Positions 11,501-17,800 of a stretch of DNA of 26,233 nt are shown here, in pieces (positions within the stretch are counted from its first letter, which is position 1; each line of letters begins with the position of its first letter). The translations under genes and the position numbers were made by a program. Below the pieces are notes generated by a model that saw nothing but the letters and a program-made list of their open reading frames with translations, made no database searches and was not told the origin of the DNA. This stretch comes from a virus: IMG/VR virus record IMGVR_UViG_3300017751_000188, positions 1-26,233 of that record, one strand, 5' to 3'.

Positions 11501-11602
11501 TCTATTACTAGCAATCGATCCGAGATCTAATGATACTTCATTAGTTTTTAATCTCCAATCTTCGAAGGTTTCTGACTTATTTACTAGGGTTTCTTTTGAC
11601 AT
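2561..11602 (-). CDS. Giant tail fibre / peripheral baseplate protein, 3013 residues
   Basis: At 3013 residues (over 300 kDa) this is by far the largest product. The N-terminus (ETFEDWRLKTNEVSLDLG, residues 11-28) matches the start of long structural proteins of marine T4-like phages, and probably docks to the baseplate. Residues 416-583 hold three tandem copies of an INELETAIRG unit. Residues 620-1300 are a mosaic of IxEL-type repeats and beta-modules, including a 62-residue segment present twice (723-785 and 1004-1065). Residues 1670-1710 contain GALLVAGGAGIAENLNVGG, a known fibre motif. Residues 2306-2335 and 2730-2746 carry GIGT..P..LDVSG-type shaft repeats. The end (about 2870-3013, with YSGTMSWWAGATAANESDEI and a final KLRRMI) looks like a compact distal beta head. 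There is no S74 domain here. It starts at the ATG of a TAATG overlap with the 76-aa gene. Function as a host-contact fibre is inferred from architecture and position, and it may combine roles of T4 gp10-12 or gp34-37. Confidence 0.75.
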   Translation of the reverse strand: MSKETLVNKSETFEDWRLKTNEVSLDLGSIASNRTYTAASLDTESRLTDQYITRDDLGDGGLYIRDVSNLPGGLEIDYSADRSVDNTDGYLILNAGSTTRFPSGTLIAQYANNSTSSTPLFSATVVSCSNKKILLSNIGGTEGFNPTLNLYDADEVTAFIAASYLKEIIVESYHHGNVRVYRSRNYQFAGNVITGQTVNALILSDDTYHTIQHNEKVTYTTPETGGIYGSPGDVTTFYVIKPKSYTSTEIFLSLTFNGSAETLAAGSGTQSLSTSRVALPQNMNQNGFHIAPQRHYVSTNASSIPATFVEGEVLYQGTQGSETFKGVLYTADISGVLIFKSILEGSFDSSEDLISTTNNSDLIANANLTSNIITADPTIGQMIEFNTPAAAGDDYKVYFGSAVDAVLELQDDVGTVENLQTNNSTDLTVAINELELGLRGTRNNLVATDLATPMSANDVVSALLEHEADLFGAEGASKRTLTSLLTNDQASIVDSINELETAIRGNSSALVATDLGSTSGHPAMDADDLVAAVLEHEVDLYGTGSQTLSSLATNNQSNFVASINELETAIRGTNAGLVLTDLGVTLAPYNNSAVNLVDHNEELQRDIGDVTNAKLGVLNTPDVSLTTSGLTSSATNILTMSSNPIDAGIKVGMFLSGHDTIIDESTGGGSFVTAVSATNVTISRPLLQDLADNASITFKVEDLVTKIKGLDDSLGALDAISTSPFHADITYNKSTFKDTINSITTAIGNADIGTVINSGESDAETLTSALLRLRTDIGDVGDSGANISAGNYTNSTTDLTSSVLAAAVAMTGNVEFITAFDAGGVGSLAEKAGYSATDLHAAIRELQTYVGDASTLSNSGDTYTVNSHGSETGTGTTTLNLVSAADVAVDVGYEVTGTGITGTATIVEKLSSTSFVLNATHTVGTGVTITFTEPTGYGFADDVVTNALIELRTALVGGTADLTDKVNTLDDSDGASTDFNSTNIVDAIRELQDDLGQQSLITQSPFHGDLHGNYSSSTFKDAINSITAAIGAVDIGDVIDSGDETLTNAIAQLRTDIGDVGTSGASLDTTATDITGAINELEDDLYTSTTGSFTGLTSTNFQDAIEENVAELGDVTTIATNDYGASGYVATTAVTGIQELQADVANPTEARMGTNTTRAVTTVGATSNNTITVASGDTVGLVPGMTATHANITSNQTIVSTTATTITLSAAVDSEISDASTVTFKAENLSVKTLALDTNTGDVSTVNDATGYTNTTLVGAITEIQTDIGDTTASNMGTTSSTLVTAIKEIIDGTGQADVTVGATVISRDNANGGFLKKVKGGSGADAQTIVSNLNFNSAGTVGDANKTTFTFGQNTVLDLSAATLITEAANADFTTTAKKIVFSSTVKDGQGIEIDRDAGPIVDAIGNTSIDPSLLWVDQEVTAIDDTNPPFNVGTVGGVTTGDDVISLTSAAGVEIGMVVYENSGGIIPDGTTVIGINQNDITISNTIQSSLPGLNVFFRRHNRSDLAWKVKGFKPSTNPSAADAGYETSNLDFYNAGRLFDRGTSGLDNTENGVIVTWDPVNQHFNTTLETISGVSGTVGSNTRVPVITVDSFGRITNVTTSAIINALGTFKLQASGVSNQVVIGTEDIIDIKGTANQIETDLTFQATGAGTFNNVTVGLTDDVEINETLTVSGTDTSTSSSTGALLVAGGAGIAENLNVGGDLNVGGSISSATGSFSFSTTSATVSSQQIILNALSTVATTETPASTGQAYIPAASFVAHRGFQSTPIAGAIGDLIVGKRYQIISSAASAAITSDEQVALRTVSGADSETDYSNNEIFTAVVTGDTDLGGFTNITLREQNIEAKIAWNEGTDQWELYRGSETSNGAIVAQGDTFTGRLARNTQFDLTGSSVSENHNLTMVSSTGETSDLYEAQRLVFNPVRSDLKLNGKMAIGATGAVDGQSFYYPEAHLHIKTNVDNEDAKIIVESNHDNDSPNSNAVVRLYQGGRNVSGSLRLTGVNDTSVTGGRDNTLLLDSSSHSSTGSESGSIQFATGGTITHEDSLTTIPLDSTSEWLGFRNIFYIDEESETGQGNYAFGYDPMDGVTYQDKIMSDPIRSTQKISFDDNTGIVSLASNTIMYTVGLYTTPNNPSTDIGKNADETDGGAYAEVISFLEDENWRGRTIYMSGQIDPGVYDSNNMHERYIVEAFIKYIIKSDLGNGQFNYSEGPKSSVNLRTGLDNNGNFSLAFAVPTNNTVQSHQTILPQMGFSVKGINAKPGTIQADGDLDIKNLSATYSALTIGDEADIALNNPTITTSPIVRMTIDGETGNIGVGHTNPLSKLDVHGNFRVEGDQTSSFPVDAGVDNDQAHTAVFAPNDLSQYNTLDSAIGSQLKQAVFVSRGALGGDLSYLDITDVRTVNSDDTIQGSSKRIQHRVSGSQTSQGILSGFVSFPGAGNLVEIGGVHSSVDKVGISTNSGGPTQIFHNIAAATSSSKKLETNSGGVTITGDLTSDTGTIGGIKFSAENANENFIAFKGTTGDDDNGGYTHTFIGERIYDGTEKSELLFFKGDDDHTGVLGAPSQPDRIRHFSGQHVFDVFNTDTSGSFDEVGSSSNATRAMTINPDGKIAINTSNVADLSYQSNWPLGSALTIHDNNSFSPIGSQATLHLVNTQTPSTAFGSSPAIQFSAMHNWSDGNNAHSNPGYIGGPYIRAYKDSVEDDNYSMGLKFGTHKQDFIEPRFALVIDSDQKVGIGTETPTTPLDVSGTVNSTAVTTGTIDTTGDIRIGNGTMNGSLFTGEINAVDTGINNQNNRHIYINAGESWALSDNADRIADQNTEKVYINAEYGLEVTSHPENWLALNGATAGWAGKNNPVKINQADGSSEFNKISHTGLQMTSGTDIDQLYTYTLPTPAENTDWQYTGITSDDLSTGTYMVQLYIQENGTGGQFDEIYSGTMSWWAGATAANESDEIFLHNAGSESFSDGADKKNWGLRTQRTSLAGVFVQRELALQIRSTYTTRPAGATYTIKLRRMI
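2564..2998 (-). other. Distal C-terminal beta head of the giant fibre
   Basis: Residues about 2869-3013. A compact alternating beta pattern (TYMVQLYIQENGTGG, then YSGTMSWWAG, DEIFLHNAG, WGLRTQR, LALQIRS, YTIKLRRMI) ends the protein. From memory, similar endings with an LHRAG and a final FKFRRMI occur in other marine phage fibre proteins. It is likely the receptor-side tip or a trimer-capping domain. The W-W and aromatic pattern is visible, but the fold assignment is a guess. Confidence 0.45.
2570..2575 (-). promoter_or_regulatory. Shine-Dalgarno of the S74 fibre, inside the giant fibre gene
   Basis: AGGAGA on the minus strand, 11 bases before the ATG at 2558, and inside the last codons (RRMI then stop) of the 3013-residue gene. 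It is the strongest ribosome site in the window. Because it is covered while the upstream gene is translated, coupling is likely. Confidence 0.6.
7094..7276 (-). repeat. Beta-module B, fibre copy 4
   Basis: Fibre residues 1443-1503. It begins DDVISLTSAAGVEIGMVV, followed by DGTTVIGI and NDITISN. This is the same strand order as the other module-B copies (a strand, then GMxV, a turn, TTVxxI, then xITLS). Confidence 0.55.
7919..8107 (-). repeat. Beta-module B, fibre copy 3
   Basis: Fibre residues 1166-1228: NNTITVASGDTVGLVPGMT, then NQTIVSTTATTITLSAAV and TVTFKAENL. It ends, like copy 1, in an xxTFKxEDL/ENL segment that leads into a helical K-x-L repeat. Confidence 0.6.
8408..8593 (-). repeat. 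Internal duplication in the giant fibre, copy 2
   Basis: Fibre residues 1004-1065, opening SPFHGDLHGNYSSSTFKDAI and ending QLRTDIGDVGTSGA. It matches residues 723-785 closely, including STFKD.INSIT.AIG and DIG.VI.SG, and the similarity is also visible at DNA level. The offset is 281 residues, about 843 bases. Confidence 0.85.
8804..8980 (-). repeat. Beta-module B, fibre copy 2
   Basis: Fibre residues 875-933: GTTTLNLVSAADVAVDVGYE, then GTGITGTATIVEKL, SFVLNATHTV and VTITF. It has the same pattern as the other copies, with Tyr in place of Met after the central Gly. Confidence 0.6.
9248..9436 (-). repeat. Internal duplication in the giant fibre, copy 1
   Basis: Fibre residues 723-785, opening SPFHADITYNKSTFKDTI and ending RLRTDIGDVGDSGA. 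The partner copy lies at 8408-8593. The two copies are diverged but clearly homologous, which indicates that the shaft grew by duplication. Confidence 0.85.
9500..9703 (-). repeat. Beta-module B, fibre copy 1
   Basis: Fibre residues 634-701: ATNILTMSSNPIDAGIKVGM, then FLSGHDTII, ATNVTISRPL and ASITFKVEDL. It follows a helical repeat and precedes duplication copy 1. Confidence 0.6.
9854..10357 (-). repeat. Three tandem INELExxIRG repeats in the giant fibre
   Basis: Fibre residues 416-583. INELELGLRG (431-440), INELETAIRG (496-505) and INELETAIRG (563-572) are each preceded by a TNxxxxxVxSINELE type helix. Each is followed by a (L)VATDLG or VLTDLG strand, and copies 1 and 2 continue into V-AxLEHExDL-G. 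The period is 65-67 residues, about 200 bases. Further IxELQ/IxELE copies without the full unit continue to about residue 1290. The helical segments suit a trimeric coiled-coil shaft. Confidence 0.85.
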
Positions 11603-11832
11603 TATTCTTTACTCGCTAATAAGGTTTTTAATAAAGTTTTTATTTCATCTACATCATTCTTAAGATCATTAAACTCTTCATCGAATTTTTTCTTTTCAGA
11701 TTGACGACTTTTTAAAGCTTTAATTTGATTTAATCGTTTTTGATATAAACTACTATTAGTATTTATAACGGCGCCAGTCGTAGTATCACGTTCTAGGTCT
11801 ATATTATTTTCTATTATCAGTCTTGATGACAT
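11602..11832 (-). CDS. Small conserved coiled-coil protein, 76 aa
   Basis: The product starts MSSRLIIENNIDLERDTTTG and continues AVINTNSSLYQKRLNQIKAL. It ends in a charged helix with heptad hydrophobics (FNDLKNDVDEIKTLLKTLLA). I recognise the pattern (a short beta start, RD..TGAVINT, then a Lys/Glu-rich helix ending in an EIK.LL segment) as a small protein of unknown function in T4-like marine phages. I chose the ATG at 11832, four bases after the upstream stop. A longer reading from 11850 would start at TTG inside the preceding gene. The gene ends in TAATG, sharing one base with the giant fibre start. Its place between the DUF4815 protein and the fibre suggests an assembly factor, adaptor or oligomerisation peptide for one of them. 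That role is inference. Confidence 0.75.
   Translation of the reverse strand: MSSRLIIENNIDLERDTTTGAVINTNSSLYQKRLNQIKALKSRQSEKKKFDEEFNDLKNDVDEIKTLLKTLLASKE
11760..11767 (-). promoter_or_regulatory. Possible late promoter box TATAAATA inside the 76-aa gene
   Basis: An exact TATAAATA on the minus strand, about 160 bases before the ATG of the giant fibre. It could give the fibre an extra late transcript. It also encodes part of the conserved VINTN segment and may be chance. Confidence 0.2.
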
Positions 11833-11836
11833 TATA

Positions 11837-14800
11837 TTATGTACTCGCAATTGCTCTTAAATCAGAAATCATTGGAACTCTACTACTATTTGTTGCAACG
11901 AATACCACTTTAAATGCGAATGATGTAAATGTATCTGTTACTTCCGGAACATCTGCTAAGTTAACTTCATATTCAACCGGACCAAAATTAGTATCATCTG
12001 CTGGAATTGGTTCTAATGGCTCTAATCTAGTCCATTGCAAATCATCAAATGGAACATCATCACCAGAAGTTTGCGCCTTATAATACACAATAACATCTGA
12101 TCCTACTGGTTTAAATACATCTGCAAAGAAATTGAGATGTGTTGCTTCATTAGCTAAAGTAACTTCTTTTGTAATATAGGCATTAAGATTTGAATTACCT
12201 TTAGCTGCAGTATCTGCAACATAGTTTCGCCCATGTGTTGTTTTATTATATTGAGTACTACCTATTTGCTGAGAAGTAACTGCGCTATTTGTTCTATTGG
12301 AAATACAAAATAGTGATGTTCTATCTCCATCAATTATTGGTGTTAAATTAGTATTTGTAGTACTAAGAGATATAGTCATACCAAATGATTTATTAGTTGC
12401 AATATCATTATTTAATCCACCAAGAGGAGATAGTCCTCCACCTGGATTATGTTCAGCTGAACTAGCAATACACAGAGGATTATCTAGGTAATTAGTTTTA
12501 TTAAATGTTAAAGGTTGATTAACAGTTTTTACAAATTTACCTTGAGTAGTATTATCTTGTGATCTACCGCTAAATCCACTATATTCAGCTGATACAGAAG
12601 TTTCAGGTAAGTTTAGCATCTCAGTATAAGGAACAAATGCATCAATCATCATATTCTCGGTTGCAGTTACACTATCACCACCACCATAACTATTTTCAGA
12701 TAAAGTTCCCGTAAATGTTATAGGATCAAGAGCATATGAATCTCTTTCAACATCCCTAATGACATGATATCCGTTTATTTGAGAAGCTGTTAATGATCCA
12801 ATTGAAGTAGCTCCAGCAATTGTAACGCCACTTCCTTCCATCATTCCATGATTAGGATGACTTACTCTGAGTACAGCGCTATTTGTTGCAGAAGCTGTAC
12901 ATACAAGGAAAGGATCTGTGACTAAATCTTTAACTGGAAGCTTGTCATTTACAAATGTAAGTGTTGCATTTGATTCAAATTGCGCTTTATACAACTTAAA
13001 CTTAAGATCACGTTTTGGATCAGCTGTCCAAGTTGAAGCATTTTGAGACATGAAGAAAGAACCACCATAGTGGTTACCATCAACTAATGCACCAGTTGTT
13101 AAATCATTTTTACCTGGTGTTGTTACAAATAGCTTGTAAATATCTGAATTAGACATTAACACAATCGCGTATTCTTGATCTTGAGATAAGTAAACTGGAT
13201 TCGAGAATGTAACCGGTAATGCAGCTGACGCATTATCTGATATCATAGGACCGTTACCACCAGAGCCAGTGTATAATACATTTATTTCGTCAACTTTACC
13301 ACTAGTACCTAATGCACTAATAGCAGATTGACTCGCTTCAATAGAAACTCTAAATACTGTACCTACATTATTATTTGGTGCACCTACTGATGTAAAGTTA
13401 CTAGATCCTGAAGTCATAATTCGATATTTTTTACCAGCTACCATCGTATTTGCATTTGTAGTACCTGATGATGCAGTCGATGGATAAATTACGGTATCAG
13501 ATCCCGGTACAACTTTTTGAGTAGGATAACCATTTAACATTTCTCTAATAGATACATTAATTGGTATTGAAGGATCAGCTGTATTTAAGAATATATCAAG
13601 TTCAGTAACAAAACAACCACCTTTTTCTGTTATCAAAATCGATTGAGCTAATGGATCAAACCAAGTTACTCTTCTTTGATCGTTAACATTGCGTTCAGTA
13701 ATAACTCTATTTTCCGTTATTTCGCGATGTGCGATTTGTGCAACCTTAGTATTAACAATTGTATTTTGCTTAGACTCTATCAAACCTTGTGCACGATAAG
13801 TTGCTTCGGCATAAGTCATTTCATCATTAAGACTAGCAGTATCATTTGATGGAGAATCAGTTAATTTAAATATACGCTCACCAGTTTTGAATTTTAACGC
13901 CTCAGTATTAGGAATCAAAAATGACCCGGTAATTCTACCAGATGCATCAGTCGTTAACTGGCCACGACTACTAAGAGTATGTTGTGTTTGGTTAGTGTAC
14001 AATCTTACATTAGTTCTATCTGTAAATTCCTGGAATGCTTTTTCTGCACAATAATTAGTAACGTTAACACCATTAAAGAATGCATAAAGCTTAGTATTGG
14101 GTTTTAATAATTCAGCAGTAAAGTAAACTTCTCTAGAACGAATAAACGGTATATAATTAACTTCTACTACCTTATCACCTGATTCTGTAGTAACAGTATC
14201 TTCTTTAATATAACCCATTGTTCCTACGCGCGATTGCCCAGTTCTAGTAGTAGTAGTTGTAACTTGACCTACGTTTCTTCCTGGCTGCCACCAGCCTCCT
14301 CTATCGCGCCAATTTGTATTTCCTACTGCACCGAAAGTAAAATTCTGAGTACGAGTACTAGTACCAACCCAATCTGTTTCCCATTCGCCCCAATCCCATT
14401 GACCTACGAGTCCGGCCTTTTCATAAAGCTCAACCATTTGATTAAAGTTACCATCTGAATTAACAATAACATCTGGTAAATGTTCTACATCTTTCCATTC
14501 ATCCGTATCTGGTGATAGTCGGCATGTTCCAGTCCATACAAACATATTATATGGATTAATAAACTCTGTTTCAGTTGCATTAGGTTGATTAATAAATGAT
14601 ACACTAGTATATGGTAATGAATAAGTTGATCTATTATGTACAGCCGCCCCGTTGTCTCCAGGTTTACGAACTAGATTAACACATTGTTCATCAAACATTG
14701 GTCTTACTACGTTATTTTTTCTATCAATAGAACAGAAATAATTTGGATGCGTAACGTGTGCGTTGCCATGGCCTTTAAACTGATCTGTAAAAATACCATT

Positions 14801-17800
14801 TTTAAATCTTTCAACAGTATCTTCATAAGTAGTAAGACCATCAGCAGTTGGTTTTTGCACAACTTCATTAAGAGATATATTAAATGTAGCTTGCTCTTGT
14901 AAACTTAAAGAAGTATAATATTCTAGTTTCTTAAGTCTTTTATCAATATCAGCAATATTCTTCATAGTATATCGCTTATAATTTCTTACTTCAGGTATAA
15001 TATCAACTCGAGCATCATACGTAAATGGTTTAACTTTTAATACTCCAATTACCATACAATCAGATGGATCTTCTATTTCAACCGGGTCTTCGCTTGAAAC
15101 ACCTTTTAATATCTGGTATTCTCCATCACGTCCTAATACAATTTTATCTATTCTAGGAAACCATATTTGACCGTTAAAAATAAATTGAGAAGCCGGTTGA
15201 ATTGCAGGAGAGTTAACAGAAGCGCCAGGACCAGATGATGGTGTATAATCAAAGACACTATCATCTGTTAGTCCATATTGATTTGTTGTAAAACCGGTTG
15301 TAGCTTTTACTGGTCTAAAATCTACGCAATCTTTTAAATCAACTTCTTCACCAGAAGGTAACGAAAATTTTGGTATATCTTTTAAATAATGTCCAGTTAC
15401 GGCATTATCTACTGGGTATGAATCCTTAACAAGATATTCTCCTGAACTATGTGTATAGTGATCAAAAGTTACATATAATTTACCCGCAGCTATTTTTTGC
15501 AATGGTATTAACTTACCTTCGCCATAATAATTGGCAGTTTGACCATTATCTAAATCAAACTTATCGGTGACATCAGCTCCAATAAGGGATAAAGTTGATC
15601 CAGTATTGATATCGGCTTCAATTGCAATCGATAGGGTTATAGTATCTCCAGATTTATCAGTAATAGTTGTTCCATTTACAATACCTACGCCTACTACGCC
15701 CATTCCAATTTCTGCGTTACCTGAAGTTGCTGAAGTAAGAGTTATTTGAGTGTCACCATCAGTAGCATTGCCATCTGTTTCACCAGTACCATTAACTCCC
15801 AATTTTACAGAATGAAGCTTGTATATATCGTATGCATCTAGGAGTAAAGAACTATTACCATCAAAGGTATATTCTTTATTTATTTCCTGATTAAACGTTT
15901 TGTTTTTTCTATTATCTCCCGCTCCAGTTTTTTGTACTACAATAATTACAGCGAGGCTTTCACCACTAGCAATATCATCATGATTTATTGTAATATTTTG
16001 AGAATCATTTCCTGTACCCGCTGAGGCTGTAGCATCAACTTTAGTTACGAGATCAGTACCAGTACCGGTACCTATTGACGTCACTATACCAGTAGTTGAT
16101 ATTAATGTTTCGTCAATAGCTAATGCATTACTAAAAGTATGTGCATTATCAGCACTAGCACTATCTACATATAATTTCTTTTGTATTTGATAAATAGGTT
16201 TAGGGTCGTTTGCTGTTTCAGTCGTCTTAATTCCATAATGAGGTAAAGACCATATATAAGAATTATCTTTTGCAAGATACTTTTTACCTGAAGTTCCACC
16301 GATTGGTGTAGGTAAAATTGCATGAAAACTATTAGCTGCAGAGCCATCAGTTGCAGTTGATAATTGTTCTACTCTATCAACCTGTGCAAAAGATCCTTTC
16401 GTCATAATGATATCGAATAGATATAATCTTAAAAAGCCTGTAGTATCTGGTGTTACTGCGCGACATCTTGCTCTACCGACACCAAGTTGTGCAACATTAA
16501 ATGTAAGATCATGAGTAGTATCAGTACCACCTAACGCAGATCCTTTAACGGTAAATACGTTATCAACATGATAACCATCACCGCCTTCTGTAACTTCAAT
16601 TGATACAAATTTAGATTGATCAATAGTAATTTTAAACTCAGCTCCAGTTCCTTGACCACCGCCTGCAGTATTTGAAGTACAAATAGTACCACTAGCACCA
16701 GTATCTGTTACATTATAAATTCCCGTGGCTCTACCTGTTGAAGCAGTAGCTTGAAACGGAGTGGCGCCAGTACTATCATTAACAGTATCAACCAAAGCAA
16801 CATGATCAAGTTCTGAAGAATCAACAAGAGCTAGCTCTCTAAAATTATTAATATCAGGTAATCCAACTGAGTTAGTAGTAGTATCAATTTGTACTCTTAT
16901 GTAATTTCCAAGAGGTAAGCTACTTGTTGTACTTTCTTTTTCAACGAAGTCGAAAGGACTAGCACTAGTCTCTCGCGGTTTATCTACTTCAATAAACTTA
17001 GTTGAAATATTTTCAGTTCTAAACCCTTGCACATAAGCAACATTAGGTTCAATACCAACAACATACTTATCAGCATCACCACCGTTAGCTGCAGTTAAAT
17101 AACCATTATTAGATCCGTTATCTAAATGTTCTTTAATATCTAATACGAATGGTTTTAAAGAATAGTTTCCTGATTCTTCATATGTTCTATTTGCAAATCT
17201 ATGAGTTAATTCTGTATCAACCTCTGCAGCAGGAGCAATTTTCTTTTGAATTATTCCGCCTTGAACTCGCAATAAAGTTAGGTAATTAGTATATATTGTA
17301 TTAGGAGCATCAAGAGGCTCTTTAATTAATTGAGTTGAGATTTTATAACGATCTGCACCAGGAGCAGAAGCATTAGGAAATCCTTGTGCATTATCAACTA
17401 GATCAGGATCATCGACTGCTGATACGACTGTTTCTAAAACGTTTAAGCCTATAATATTATTTGGAATATTACTATATTTGTCTAGTATTAGATTGTCAGC
17501 ACTAACATAAACAAAGCTGCCTGACATAAAATAGACACCTTCATTAATTGTTATTTTAGACCCCTGACCTATCGCATTTTGAATTGTCGAATCTTCGCCA
17601 GCATTATCAATATTAGTACCTTCACCAACCATTAATTTGTGATTAGCATTGGTACTTGATGTTAATACCTCTCCAATAGAAAATAAATTAGAATTATTAG
17701 TACCACTACCTTTAATGTACTTAATATATATTGTAAGAGGATCAGAAGAATTGCCAGAAGATAAAATTCCGCTTTTATTAGAATTTGATTTTAAATCAGT

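Noticed and set aside
2561-11602. Diversity-generating retroelement target in the fibre gene
   Set aside because: No reverse transcriptase and no template/variable repeat pair with adenine-directed differences is visible. The repeats seen are ordinary diverged duplications.
11602-11850. Longer version of the 76-aa gene starting at 11850
   Set aside because: That start is TTG and lies inside the upstream gene. The ATG at 11832, four bases after the upstream stop, fits the family N-terminus MSSRLIIE.
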